IMG/VR virus record: IMGVR_UViG_3300049440_000019
Span: 1-43,817 of that record
Source: a virus
DNA: 43,817 bases
Strand: one strand, 5' to 3'
The notes under the pieces are model-generated. The model did no database searches. It was not told the origin of the DNA and was given only the letters and a program-made list of their open reading frames with translations. Below are positions 1 to 6,636 of this stretch, one piece after another. The stretch's first letter is position 1, and the number at the start of each line of letters is the position of its first letter. The translations under genes and the position numbers were made by a program.

Positions 1-127
1 AGGATCCCGATACCGCTGGTGTCTCCTCTGGAACATCGGTCAATATCCGGTACAACCGGAGTGTTGGTGTCGATCCGTTCAGCAGTCCTGGATTCCTCAA
101 GCTTCTTCCGGAGATGAACAAGTCTGC
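1..127. repeat. Left copy of 127-bp terminal identity (circular closure)
   Basis: Bases 1-127 are identical to 43691-43817. The reading frame of the tail gene continues from the right copy into the left copy without interruption, so the repeat marks closure of a circular or circularly permuted genome of 43,690 bp. An overlap of exactly 127 bp is a common assembler k-mer length, so a biological terminal repeat is less likely. Confidence 0.95.
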
Positions 128-1874
128 TGCATACAGCCCATTGACTGCCGGATCCCGGATCCGAGCTGCAAGCTACATCAGTGGAAGCCTTGGGGTCAGC
201 AAGCTTTGGCTTGCTGACATGAACAATGCGGTTGTGACATCGGCAACTGTCGGAACCTCCGACGTATCGATCAACTATTCGACTACCCTGGGCGCCACTG
301 GCATCTTCTCCAACCTTGTCACATACCACGCTGCCACTCAGATAGCTGCTGTCAACTATCCGACCCTGTATGTGATGACTGCTGGAACCACTGCTGGAAG
401 CAGTGGCCTATGGAAGATCACCGATAATGGGGGGGCACTCACTGCCACCCTGATCTATGTCTCGCCAGTGTCTTTCGCATTTGCGGCCAGGGCGGAGATG
501 GTCAACTCCCGTGGGTTCATCTATGTTGCGGTGAACAATTCCCTGTGGCAACTTGACCCGAATGCTGGTGCCGCTACCGCATGGCCAGCCACTCCGGTTG
601 CTACTGTTCCAGCTGATCAGTCCATCACTTGCGTGGTCGATGGACCAGATGCCGTCTACGTCTCTGCCAACAACTTTGACAGTGGATACATCTACAAGTC
701 AACGTTCAGCAATACTGGAGTAGTGAATGGACTGACTCAGGCAGCCATCATGCCAAAGGGTGAGTTCATCAACCAGATGGCTGCATATGTTGCCACCTAC
801 ATGGTGATATCCACTAACACGACCATCAGGGTCGGAGGCTTTGCCTCTGGTGGTATCGACTATGGATCGCCCCTTGTCACCGTTCCAGCGGAAGCCGACA
901 GTCCAACAGAGCCAACTGGCCTGGGCGGAGTCGGCTTCGGGTCCATAGCATTCTTTGGATCCAAGGCTTTCGTGGGAACTCAGACCATATCGAGTCTGCA
1001 CGATGGTGCCCAAGGCACCATCTGCATTGATCTGTCTACGATACTCACGGACCAGAACACCGGATCAGTGTTCAATCCATATTCCACATGGACCTACAAT
1101 CCAGCCATCATAGGAAGGATCGACAGCGTAACCGTCGATCCCTTGGGTCGCTTGATATACAGCAGCATGGATGACACGATCCCAGGATCTCCAGTGTCAT
1201 CCTTGTGGATCCAGCATGCCAGTAACCTTATCAGCCTTGGCTACCTTGATACTGGTCGGGTCAGGTTCAACACTGTTGAGCCGAAGCTCTTCAAGTACTT
1301 CTCGGTTCGTACCCCAATTCCCCTGCAAGGAGACCTTACGGTCTCCGTTCTGGGTGATGACAACAGCTTGACCAACTACATCACCTACGGTCCGACCATG
1401 GATCCTGGCACTACGGATGTCTCTACTCCTACGCCCGTCGGCCCCAGGAACTACGAGGCCCTGAGATTCACTCTTCACAGGGGAAGCACCGATCCTTCGA
1501 TCGGTGCTGTTCTGGATTCCTGGCAGATCAAGGCCCTTCCTGGGACACTCAAGCAGAGGACCATCGTCAAGCAGTTCCTCTGCTTCAATAGTGAGAAGGA
1601 CAAGTCCGGCTCTTATGTCAAGGCTGACGACCAGTCCCTGACTCAGCTCACTGCCATCAGGCAGATGTGCCAGCGTGGAGACACTGTCACCTTCCAGGAT
1701 CTGGTGAACAACATCTCCGATCAGGTCATTATTGATGACTACCAGTTCACCATGCTGGCTCCGCCTGGCCCCAACAGGGAGAACTATGGTGGCTATCTGA
1801 CGGTCACCATGAGGACTGTTGCCGACTCTGTTCCCCCGATCTCTCAGGCTGGCTCTAGCTCTGGAGACGACTGA
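1..1874 (+). CDS. Large tail protein, 3' part (gene crosses the contig ends)
   Basis: The gene starts at the ATG at 43411 and continues through the circular junction, giving about 717 aa in all. Only the 3' portion lies here, open from base 3 to the TGA at 1872-1874. The product is rich in Gly, Ser, Thr and aromatic residues, with repeated short segments such as GRLIYSSMDD and GFIYVAVNNSLWQLD that look like beta-propeller blades. The C-terminus (about residues 630-700) looks like a compact beta domain. It follows a fibre-like gene and precedes lysis-type genes, so a tail or receptor-interacting structural role is inferred. The stop overlaps the next ATG by one base. No enzymatic motif was recognised. 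Confidence 0.75.
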   Translation, partial: DPDTAGVSSGTSVNIRYNRSVGVDPFSSPGFLKLLPEMNKSAAYSPLTAGSRIRAASYISGSLGVSKLWLADMNNAVVTSATVGTSDVSINYSTTLGATGIFSNLVTYHAATQIAAVNYPTLYVMTAGTTAGSSGLWKITDNGGALTATLIYVSPVSFAFAARAEMVNSRGFIYVAVNNSLWQLDPNAGAATAWPATPVATVPADQSITCVVDGPDAVYVSANNFDSGYIYKSTFSNTGVVNGLTQAAIMPKGEFINQMAAYVATYMVISTNTTIRVGGFASGGIDYGSPLVTVPAEADSPTEPTGLGGVGFGSIAFFGSKAFVGTQTISSLHDGAQGTICIDLSTILTDQNTGSVFNPYSTWTYNPAIIGRIDSVTVDPLGRLIYSSMDDTIPGSPVSSLWIQHASNLISLGYLDTGRVRFNTVEPKLFKYFSVRTPIPLQGDLTVSVLGDDNSLTNYITYGPTMDPGTTDVSTPTPVGPRNYEALRFTLHRGSTDPSIGAVLDSWQIKALPGTLKQRTIVKQFLCFNSEKDKSGSYVKADDQSLTQLTAIRQMCQRGDTVTFQDLVNNISDQVIIDDYQFTMLAPPGPNRENYGGYLTVTMRTVADSVPPISQAGSSSGDD

Positions 1875-2143
1875 TGGGAATAGAGTTCATACTGGCCACC
1901 CTTGTCGGGGTGGCCGGAGTCCTGGGTGCTTTCATCGGGGGTAGAAGGAACAGTTCCATAGCAGCTGACACCATCTCCATGCTTCAGACTCGCATGGATG
2001 TCTTTGAATCGGAGACTAGGAAGATACCTCCGCTTATGCAGCGGATCGCCATCCTGGAGGAGCTGGTTACCCAGCGTGCCGATGTCGAGGGAGTCAAGGA
2101 GATCGTCTTGAGGATCGAGGAGAAGGTTGATGCACTCACCTGA
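1874..2143 (+). CDS. Small membrane protein with coiled coil
   Basis: 89 aa. The ATG overlaps the upstream TGA by one base, indicating translational coupling. Residues 4-23 form one hydrophobic segment followed by GGRR, and residues about 30-88 are a charged heptad-like helix. The topology suggests a membrane-anchored coiled-coil protein. It sits two genes upstream of a holin-like gene, so an accessory lysis role (second holin or spanin-like) is possible. This is inference from topology and position only. Confidence 0.7.
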   Translation: MGIEFILATLVGVAGVLGAFIGGRRNSSIAADTISMLQTRMDVFESETRKIPPLMQRIAILEELVTQRADVEGVKEIVLRIEEKVDALT

Positions 2144-2363
2144 CTGGTTCCCCGGTGACTTCATCTATCCAGTCAACGAGGCCCAGCGAGAGGCTACACG
2201 GCATGCTCAGCGAGTCCTTAGGCTCGCTGAGACCGGAGACCTGGATGACCTTACGAGGGCCTCACTGAGGGGCTTCCAGGGCCTCTTCAAGTTGAGAGTG
2301 TCTGGTATCATGGATCATGCAACTGCCGTCAAACTCGAAGAGGTCAGACACCAACATGCCTAG
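2130..2363 (+). CDS. Small protein with peptidoglycan-binding-like motif
   Basis: 77 aa from ATG 2130, overlapping the upstream gene by 14 nt; a TTG three bases earlier is less likely. The C-terminal half (LRGFQGLFKLRVSGIMD followed by ATAVKLEEV) resembles the core of peptidoglycan-binding domain 1, where a conserved F-Q, a central G and a following D recur. A cell-wall contact role beside the holin-like gene would fit. The domain is shorter than the usual roughly 60 aa, so the assignment is tentative. Confidence 0.65.
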   Translation: MHSPDWFPGDFIYPVNEAQREATRHAQRVLRLAETGDLDDLTRASLRGFQGLFKLRVSGIMDHATAVKLEEVRHQHA

Positions 2364-2568
2364 CAAGAAGTTCATGCTCGACGCGCTTGAGCGCGTCGGC
2401 TGGGCTGCACTTTATGCAGCCATCTCGGTCCTCATTGCCATGACTACTGGCATGGCCTATGACTGGACCCCACTGCTCACCGTTGGCCTGAACATGGCCA
2501 AGGTGTTTGTAGCCCGCTATGTGGGCAATCCGGATACTGCCAAGCTCGACAAAGGAGACTCCGCATGA
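2356..2568 (+). CDS. Probable holin (r1t-like)
   Basis: 70 aa from ATG 2356, overlapping the upstream gene by 8 nt. An N-terminal amphipathic stretch is followed by two hydrophobic segments (about residues 14-31 and 35-52) separated by AYDWTP, then a charged tail containing RYVGNPDTA. The size, two short membrane segments and the tail ending near GNPDTA match r1t-type holins of actinophages. Such proteins form lesions in the cytoplasmic membrane and release the endolysin. The endolysin is in a separate place (23740). The DUF1003 protein beside it is an alternative holin. Confidence 0.7.
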   Translation: MPSKKFMLDALERVGWAALYAAISVLIAMTTGMAYDWTPLLTVGLNMAKVFVARYVGNPDTAKLDKGDSA

Positions 2569-2879
2569 GCGGCAATGACAACACTTCCGAGACCGTACGC
2601 ACCACCAGTGCGACGGCTACCACGCTGACCAACAACGACTATGACCTGCTGCTGGTGTCGCTGACTGGCGCCACTGCTGTCACCCTGCCCTCGGGCCTGC
2701 TGGTCCAGCCTGGCCGACTGTACCGCGTGTACAAGGATGCGTCGGCTCAGACTGTCACCATCACCCCGGCTGCTGGCACTGTCGATGGTGGTGCGAACAC
2801 CACTCTTGCCTCTGGTGCTGCGCACGCCAAGGCATTCCTGTCTGATGGTACCAACTGGTTCACCGTTACCGCGTACTAA
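2565..2879 (+). CDS. Small beta-rich virion protein
   Basis: 104 aa. It starts in an ATGA overlap with the holin-like gene. The product is almost entirely short beta-strand-like segments, with AVTLPSG early and ending in FLSDGTNWFTVTAY. This pattern is frequent in small phage fibre-associated or decoration proteins, in which strand-turn repeats end in SDGTNW-type motifs. It is the last gene of the rightward structural operon and is followed directly by a terminator. The exact role is unknown. Confidence 0.65.
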   Translation: MSGNDNTSETVRTTSATATTLTNNDYDLLLVSLTGATAVTLPSGLLVQPGRLYRVYKDASAQTVTITPAAGTVDGGANTTLASGAAHAKAFLSDGTNWFTVTAY

Positions 2880-2891
2880 GAGCAAGCAGAG

Positions 2892-2924
2892 AAGCGCCCC
2901 TCCTTCTGGAGGGGCGCCTTTTTG
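2892..2924 (+). terminator. Intrinsic terminator ending the rightward late operon
   Basis: A ten-bp GC stem (2894-2903 with 2908-2917) and TTCT loop are followed by CTTTTT. It lies between the convergent gene ends at 2879 (+) and 2929 (-). The minus-strand reading also has a T-rich tail (TTCTCTGCTT), so it may terminate both operons. Confidence 0.9.
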
Positions 2925-2928
2925 CATT

Positions 2929-3072
2929 TCAGGTTAGGTAGATGTAACCCCACTCCTTGCCGTACCTCATGACAGTTATCTCATTGTATTCAGAATTGAC
3001 CACCTCGAAGCCATCCGCCTTAGCGGCGTCAATGACCTCTTCGATCCCCCTGGCCCAATCTTCAGCTGTCAT
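2929..3072 (-). CDS. 47-aa hypothetical protein, last gene of the leftward operon
   Basis: The ATG at 3072 overlaps the stop of the upstream gene (ATGA), continuing the tight chain of this operon. The 47 residues begin MTAEDWARGIEEVIDAAKAD and contain a helix followed by two strands (FEVVNSEYNEITVMR), like a small alpha-beta protein. The family was not recognised. It ends five bases before the shared terminator at about 2,924. Confidence 0.7.
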   Translation of the reverse strand: MTAEDWARGIEEVIDAAKADGFEVVNSEYNEITVMRYGKEWGYIYLT

Positions 3073-3236
3073 CAGTGGCACCAGTCAATCAGTCGAGGAT
3101 GAATCTCATACTCCTTGACGATCTCCTCAAGCCTCTGGATCATCTCAGACCAGAGTCGGTCATCCTCAACATCTTGAGGAGAGTTGTGGCGAGAGACTGA
3201 GCCGACAACTTCCCAGCGCCTTGAGTCTCTTCCCAT
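3072..3236 (-). CDS. 54-aa hypothetical protein
   Basis: The start is ATG 3236 because GGTGGAG lies 2-8 bases upstream and the ATG shares a base with the TAA of the preceding mini-gene. A GTG at 3263 would lengthen it but has no ribosome site. The product has basic N-terminal residues (GRDSRR) and an acidic helix (DRLWSEMIQRLEEIVKEY). No family was recognised. Confidence 0.65.
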   Translation of the reverse strand: MGRDSRRWEVVGSVSRHNSPQDVEDDRLWSEMIQRLEEIVKEYEIHPRLIDWCH

Positions 3237-3307
3237 TACTCCACCGGCCGCATCGGACACCACTTGGTCTGATGGCTCTGACTGTCACACCACTTGCACT
3301 TGCTCAC
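3236..3307 (-). CDS. 23-aa zinc-knuckle-like micro-protein
   Basis: A very small reading frame starts with GTG 3307 in a GTGA overlap with the upstream gene and ends with TAA overlapping the next ATG by one base. It therefore fits exactly between its neighbours. The peptide begins SKCKWCDSQSHQTKWC, with C-x2-C, H and C spaced like a zinc knuckle. Coupling at both ends is the main support. Function unknown. Confidence 0.55.
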   Translation of the reverse strand: MSKCKWCDSQSHQTKWCPMRPVE

Positions 3308-3504
3308 TTCTTTGCCTCCCGCTCAAGGGCCTTGCACTGACGGGAGCAGTGAGGGAACTGCTCCTTGGTGGCGAGCTTCTCCTCGCACCAGATGCAGTAC
3401 TGGGCAGGGTTTGCCTTGGTCATTGTTCTCCCATTCGAGCAGTCCAGCTTGTGACTGGAGCTTCGGTCACACTCGGGACAGTTGACGAAACCATCCGCCA
3501 GCAT
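3304..3504 (-). CDS. Small zinc-ribbon-like protein
   Basis: 66 aa. The start ATG 3504 overlaps the upstream stop (ATGA). It contains CPEC and a later C, then CIWC and HCSRQC, giving two likely zinc sites, followed by a basic C-terminus (EREAKK). It probably binds nucleic acid or serves as a small structural zinc protein. The exact function is unknown. It belongs to the run of Cys-rich mini-genes in this operon. Confidence 0.7.
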   Translation of the reverse strand: MLADGFVNCPECDRSSSHKLDCSNGRTMTKANPAQYCIWCEEKLATKEQFPHCSRQCKALEREAKK

Positions 3505-3695
3505 CAGGGCATCCTGTTGCGTGGAATGAACCCGCCAGTTCCGACGACGCTCTGAATCTTCATGCTGTCGATCTTGGTCTCAAGTTCATGGACCTTGCGC
3601 GCCAGCTCGGCGACCGTGTCCAGGGCCTGACTCAAGGCCAGGGCCATAGCCTTGATGTCAGGGAACTCGCCGTAGCCGAGTTCCTCGAAGCCCAT
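3504..3695 (-). CDS. 63-aa coiled-coil-like protein
   Basis: The ATG at 3695 overlaps the upstream TGA by one base; a GTG one codon earlier (3698) is an alternative in a GTGA overlap. GGTGGA lies upstream. The middle section (IKAMALALSQALDTVAELAR) and following residues form a long heptad-like helix, so it may oligomerise. Function unknown. Confidence 0.65.
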   Translation of the reverse strand: MGFEELGYGEFPDIKAMALALSQALDTVAELARKVHELETKIDSMKIQSVVGTGGFIPRNRMP

Positions 3696-3850
3696 CACGG
3701 AGTTCCACCGCAGTGCTTGCAGGCCATCATCTGGGCAGTCTTCTTGATGCTGCCCTTCTCGTCCCGCTCCACCACCTTCTCGTAGTACCCCCAGTCGTGC
3801 TCTCCATTCTGGGAGTGCGTGCCCTTGCAGGGCTTGCCCTTGACGCCCAT
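3695..3850 (-). CDS. 51-aa Cys-containing protein
   Basis: The start ATG 3850 has a strong ribosome site (GGAGGAAA) and directly abuts the stop of the upstream gene. The protein has one cysteine near residue 8, H/D-rich residues, and a C-terminal C-x2-C in MACKHCGGTP. It resembles a degenerate zinc ribbon. It is tightly coupled to both neighbours. Function unknown. Confidence 0.65.
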   Translation of the reverse strand: MGVKGKPCKGTHSQNGEHDWGYYEKVVERDEKGSIKKTAQMMACKHCGGTP

Positions 3851-3961
3851 CTACTTTCCTCCGTGTATGACAGCTACCAGAATGATGAGCCCAAGAACAG
3901 TGCCCACCAGGAATAAGGCTGTCGAGAGACAGCCGCTCGGCTCCTTGCCATGTTTGGCCAT
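3851..3961 (-). CDS. 36-aa single-pass membrane peptide
   Basis: ATG 3961 has GGAGG six bases upstream. A basic N-terminus (MAKHGKEPSG) is followed by one hydrophobic segment (about residues 12-32), which ends in HGGK. The size and topology fit a small membrane protein inserted during infection. It lies just downstream of the tRNA-like element. Function unknown. Confidence 0.6.
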   Translation of the reverse strand: MAKHGKEPSGCLSTALFLVGTVLGLIILVAVIHGGK

Positions 3962-3975
3962 GTGAACCTCCTTGC

Positions 3976-4023
3976 GTGGACTGGCGGGAATCGAACCCGC
4001 CATGAACACCAGTAGCCCTGATG
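3976..4023 (-). other. tRNA-like 3' half (T-arm, acceptor, anticodon-arm-like hairpin)
   Basis: The minus strand carries a perfect T-arm (GCGGG, TTCGATT, CCCGC) followed by an acceptor-like CAGTCCA. Upstream is a hairpin CATCA/TGGTG around GGGCTAC. There is no D-arm and no matching 5' acceptor; those bases belong to the end of the upstream gene. The loop lacks the U33 expected in a tRNA. It looks like a decayed tRNA or a captured tRNA 3' end. Confidence 0.5.
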
Positions 4024-4024
4024 A

Positions 4025-4147
4025 CTAGTCTACGAAGTCGTCATCATCCTCATAGTCAAGATCGAACTCGTCAACGAACTCCATGTCGTCATACTCATCC
4101 AGGTCACCCACAAGCCAGGTTGGATCAGGCTGGTGGTAGATACTCAC
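4025..4147 (-). CDS. 40-aa highly acidic protein
   Basis: GTG 4147 lies in a GTGA overlap with the upstream stop. The C-terminal two thirds are extremely rich in Asp and Glu (DEYDDMEFVDEFDLDYEDDD). Small acidic phage proteins often mimic DNA or inhibit host DNA-binding proteins. That is a possibility raised by the composition, not evidence of function. Confidence 0.6.
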   Translation of the reverse strand: MSIYHQPDPTWLVGDLDEYDDMEFVDEFDLDYEDDDDFVD

Positions 4148-4347
4148 AGCACTTCCTCAATGTCGAACTCGATGCGAAACTGGATCTCATCACGCGCCCA
4201 GTCGCACAGGGCATCAAAGTCTTCGTCGGAGTAGGTGTCACGGAACGCCCGAAGGCGTTCCTCCATCTCACCGCCGGGCCAGTAGGGAACTCGAACCGTA
4301 TGACTGTGGGAGGAGACGGAGAACTCGATGTACTGCGGATCACTCAT
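4144..4347 (-). CDS. 67-aa hypothetical protein
   Basis: ATG 4347 overlaps the upstream stop (ATGA). The N-terminal strands (YIEFSVSSHSHTVRVPYW) precede a helical acidic half (ERLRAFRDTYSDEDFDALCD). It was not recognised as a named family. A GGAACGCC/GGCGTTCC hairpin (4242-4261) lies inside the gene. Confidence 0.65.
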   Translation of the reverse strand: MSDPQYIEFSVSSHSHTVRVPYWPGGEMEERLRAFRDTYSDEDFDALCDWARDEIQFRIEFDIEEVL

Positions 4348-4589
4348 CAGTGCATCCCCAATGCAGGTTGGCTGGGATCGTATGCCGCAACGTAGTAGGT
4401 CTGGAACTTGTAGCCAGCGGGAAGGTTCTCTTCACTGATTGATTCGTGGAAAGTTGGATCAGGAAAGAATCCATACAGCATCTCGTTGAGCCAGAGACCA
4501 ACATCATCCCTGTCCTTGGCGATTGAACCACCGAGGACTACGGTATTGCGAGTGCCGTCGTACTCATAGTCAAGGTAGACCGCGTACAC
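4347..4589 (-). CDS. 80-aa hypothetical protein
   Basis: GTG 4589 overlaps the last base of the primase stop codon. The product is aromatic-rich (YAVYLDYEYDG, LYGFFPDP, YKFQTYYVAAYD) and appears to be a small globular alpha-beta protein. It was not recognised. It lies directly after the primase in the replication operon. Confidence 0.65.
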   Translation of the reverse strand: MYAVYLDYEYDGTRNTVVLGGSIAKDRDDVGLWLNEMLYGFFPDPTFHESISEENLPAGYKFQTYYVAAYDPSQPALGMH

Positions 4590-5236
4590 TACTTGGCCAT
4601 CTCCTTGATTCGCTCCGCACCATACTTCATGTACATGCTGTTGGTATCTTCTCCATCAGGATAGTGGATGATCACTCCAGCCATTCCCAGCTCAGACTGT
4701 ACTCGCTCTCCGAACTTACGGCCAGCCTCATCGCCATCACAGAACGTGAAGACTCTACGGAAGTCCCGCAGAAGGTCAGTCCACCAGGGAAGCCATGTTG
4801 TTGCACCTGGCACTGCAACCGCCGGGATTCCAACCAGCTCGGACATGGTGATTGCGTCGATCTCACCTTCCACCAATCCTATGTCAAGCGTATCCTTGAA
4901 CATATCGGCGACGCCGTAAAGCGTCGCCTCAAGCCCCTTGGGCTTCAAGTACTTCTTGTGGTCGGGGAGAGACTTGCAGTCATGGTCACGGATGCACCTG
5001 AAGGACATGTTGACTGTACCGGCAGGTGTGATGTAAGGGATGGACAGCCTGCCCTTGAATGCCTGGTGGCCTACGACTGGATCAACTACGACCCCAAGTC
5101 CTCTTGAAAGCGCTGACTGTCGATCTATCCCCCGACCTTCCAGGTACGGAATGGCGAGATCGAGATCCCTGGCGTACGTTTCCGTTGCCAGATCCAACAA
5201 TTTCCTCTGCTCGCTTGACAGCGTCCCAGTAGCCAA
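4589..5236 (-). CDS. DNA primase, catalytic/TOPRIM part
   Basis: 215 aa from TTG 5236, with AAGGAGG only three bases upstream. It carries the catalytic half of a DnaG-type primase: GRLSIPYITPAGTVNMSFR (about residues 62-80), the Cys/His pair region CIRDHDCK, then TOPRIM motifs VEGEIDA (about 122-128) and CDGDEAGRKFG (about 166-176). The TOPRIM acidic residues E123, D167 and D169 coordinate metal for RNA primer synthesis. The zinc-finger half is encoded by the overlapping upstream frame (5082-5450). In this frame a TGA lies just upstream of the TTG. The protein is therefore made either by internal initiation or as the product of a +1 frameshift from the upstream frame. Confidence 0.85.
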   Translation of the reverse strand: MATGTLSSEQRKLLDLATETYARDLDLAIPYLEGRGIDRQSALSRGLGVVVDPVVGHQAFKGRLSIPYITPAGTVNMSFRCIRDHDCKSLPDHKKYLKPKGLEATLYGVADMFKDTLDIGLVEGEIDAITMSELVGIPAVAVPGATTWLPWWTDLLRDFRRVFTFCDGDEAGRKFGERVQSELGMAGVIIHYPDGEDTNSMYMKYGAERIKEMAK

Positions 5237-5450
5237 GGCCCTCCTTCTTCATGATGAGCTGACATGCGTTGCCCTTCATGCCGCAAGCATGGCACACATA
5301 GACTTGTTCATCGTCGGTGCGAACGGATGCTGACGCATCCTTCTCGCCATGGAAGGCGCACCTCACGGTGCGCCAACCATGACCATCCTCTATGTCATCG
5401 AAGCCATAGTGCAAGAGGATTGGGGCTATCGGAAAGCTTGGAAGATCCAT
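5082..5450 (-). CDS. DNA primase, CHC2 zinc-finger part
   Basis: 122 aa. Residues 25-65 are a CHC2-type zinc ribbon: RCAFHGEKDASASV with C31 and H34, then YVCHACGMKG with C53 and C56. This module recognises template in DnaG primases. After about residue 85 the sequence becomes Arg/Ser-rich and is the out-of-frame shadow of the TOPRIM frame, which overlaps by 155 nt. The natural product may be a short zinc protein, or it may continue into the next frame by frameshift. The ATG at 5450 lies three bases after the upstream stop. Confidence 0.85.
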   Translation of the reverse strand: MDLPSFPIAPILLHYGFDDIEDGHGWRTVRCAFHGEKDASASVRTDDEQVYVCHACGMKGNACQLIMKKEGLGYWDAVKRAEEIVGSGNGNVRQGSRSRHSVPGRSGDRSTVSAFKRTWGRS

Positions 5451-5453
5451 GGA

Positions 5454-5780
5454 TCACCCGAAGCGATGAATGACCCAGTCGTTGTCGTCATCAAACTCAT
5501 GGTCGATGAGCAGTATGACACTCTTGGGATTCATCCAGTTTGCCGATCCGACGGCTTCAATCAGCCAATCAGGATTGATGTGATTGAAGGACCCTGCCCA
5601 GATGTCGGCACAGAAGAACTTATTGCCACCAGCCCAATCCATGTTGGATCCCTCCGCCATGGTGAACTGCTGCTTCCGAATCTCATCAAGTTCAGCCAGC
5701 CTGGCGTTGACCTCAGAGAGTCGGATTCGATCATTCTCGCCACCGCCCATCAAGACTATGGCATCGGTGATGACACTCAT
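5454..5780 (-). CDS. 108-aa hypothetical protein
   Basis: ATG 5780 overlaps the upstream TAA by one base. An N-terminal charged helix (about residues 15-40) is followed by a segment with WAGGNKFFCADIW and a strand-rich end (SVILLIDHEFDDDNDWVIHR). It was not recognised as a named family. It lies between a PD-(D/E)XK nuclease and the primase, so a role in DNA metabolism is possible but not shown. Confidence 0.7.
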   Translation of the reverse strand: MSVITDAIVLMGGGENDRIRLSEVNARLAELDEIRKQQFTMAEGSNMDWAGGNKFFCADIWAGSFNHINPDWLIEAVGSANWMNPKSVILLIDHEFDDDNDWVIHRFG

Positions 5781-6217
5781 TAAATCTCCCTGAGAAAGTT
5801 AGCTATGGGATTGGGGCTATCAGAAGGCCGGGAAGATCCCTTGAGTTTCCATAGTTCCCGCTTGAGTTCATCCCGCTCCTTGCTGACGAGATCGAACTGT
5901 GCCACCAGTGATGACCACCAGTCGAGTGTCATGAAGGTAGGCCACTCGTTAACTGTCGCCGGTCCCATCCCATCGGGCCGCATGATGACAACCGGCATCT
6001 CCCCGTTGGAGTTCTTGTGAGCCTGCTTGACCCACTCCTTCGGGTTGAATGCCCGCCTGGCCTTGACCTCGATGGCGATGCCGGGAACATCGAGGATGTC
6101 CTTGCCTGACAGGCTCGCCGGGTTTCGGCGAGCATTTGCGAAGCGAGGATAGGCGCGCAGGTAGTCAGCTACCACCTGTTCGCTCTCCCTGCCCCGACTC
6201 ACGCGACTGTTGGCCAT
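5780..6217 (-). CDS. PD-(D/E)XK nuclease, Holliday-junction-resolvase-like
   Basis: 145 aa. The layout matches small PD-(D/E)XK nucleases: an N-terminal helix with conserved Glu (GRESEQVVADYLR, E11), then SGKDILDVPG (D40), then IAIEVKARR (E50 and K52), then a strand with PVVIMRPDG. These acidic and Lys residues would bind metal and cut DNA. The Hjc-like size and order suggest a resolvase or structure-specific endonuclease for recombination or for trimming replication intermediates. It sits between the helicase and primase genes. The start overlaps the upstream stop (ATGA). Confidence 0.8.
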   Translation of the reverse strand: MANSRVSRGRESEQVVADYLRAYPRFANARRNPASLSGKDILDVPGIAIEVKARRAFNPKEWVKQAHKNSNGEMPVVIMRPDGMGPATVNEWPTFMTLDWWSSLVAQFDLVSKERDELKRELWKLKGSSRPSDSPNPIANFLREI

Positions 6218-6345
6218 CAGTGCCAGCTCTTGTCAACGTCATCGAAGTACTTGACCTGCCCGCACTCGCAGACATGCATGCCGAGCTGGCCGTCATACCT
6301 GTAGATGTGGCCCTTGTCGTACACGGGGCACCTGGTGTCACTCAT
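6217..6345 (-). CDS. 42-aa zinc-ribbon-like protein
   Basis: ATG 6345 overlaps the end of the upstream gene by 8 nt, and its own TGA overlaps the nuclease ATG. It contains one N-terminal Cys (DTRCPV), His residues, and C-E-C in HVCECGQVKYF. It resembles a very small zinc-binding protein. Function unknown. Coupling on both sides supports translation. Confidence 0.65.
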   Translation of the reverse strand: MSDTRCPVYDKGHIYRYDGQLGMHVCECGQVKYFDDVDKSWH

Positions 6346-6547
6346 GAGAGAACTCCTTGACAATGGCATCAGCGGCATGCTGAAAGATCAAGGCTTTGAA
6401 CTTCTCGAAGATGTACTCGGGATCAACCTCCCGGCTAGAAATCACACTGCAAACTTCCTCGCCGAAGAAACTGATGCTGATCTGATTGGTACCAGACCCC
6501 GTGCAACTGTAGTAGTGGTAATCAAAAGCTTCTACGGTAAGGGTCAT
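6338..6547 (-). CDS. 69-aa hypothetical protein
   Basis: The start is ATG 6547, which overlaps the TGA of the upstream zinc-ribbon gene by one base (TGATG). The longer open frame upstream is out-of-frame shadow. N-terminal strands (TLTVEAFDYHYYSCTGSG) precede SFFGEEVCSV and a C-terminal helix (FEKFKALIFQHAADAIVKEF). It was not recognised. Confidence 0.65.
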   Translation of the reverse strand: MTLTVEAFDYHYYSCTGSGTNQISISFFGEEVCSVISSREVDPEYIFEKFKALIFQHAADAIVKEFSHE

Positions 6548-6636
6548 CAGAACCACGCTCCGCACTTCAGGCAGATGCGACCGGTACTGTCGGCCTGTCG
6601 GGTCTTGTCGCTCTTGCAGTTCGGGCACTTGATCAT
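6547..6636 (-). CDS. 29-aa zinc-ribbon micro-protein
   Basis: ATG 6636 shares a base with the preceding TAA, and the TGA overlaps the next ATG. The peptide holds CPNC and CLKCGAW separated by a polar turn, the exact pattern of a minimal zinc ribbon with four cysteines. It is probably a free-standing zinc-binding peptide. Function unknown. Confidence 0.7.
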   Translation of the reverse strand: MIKCPNCKSDKTRQADSTGRICLKCGAWF

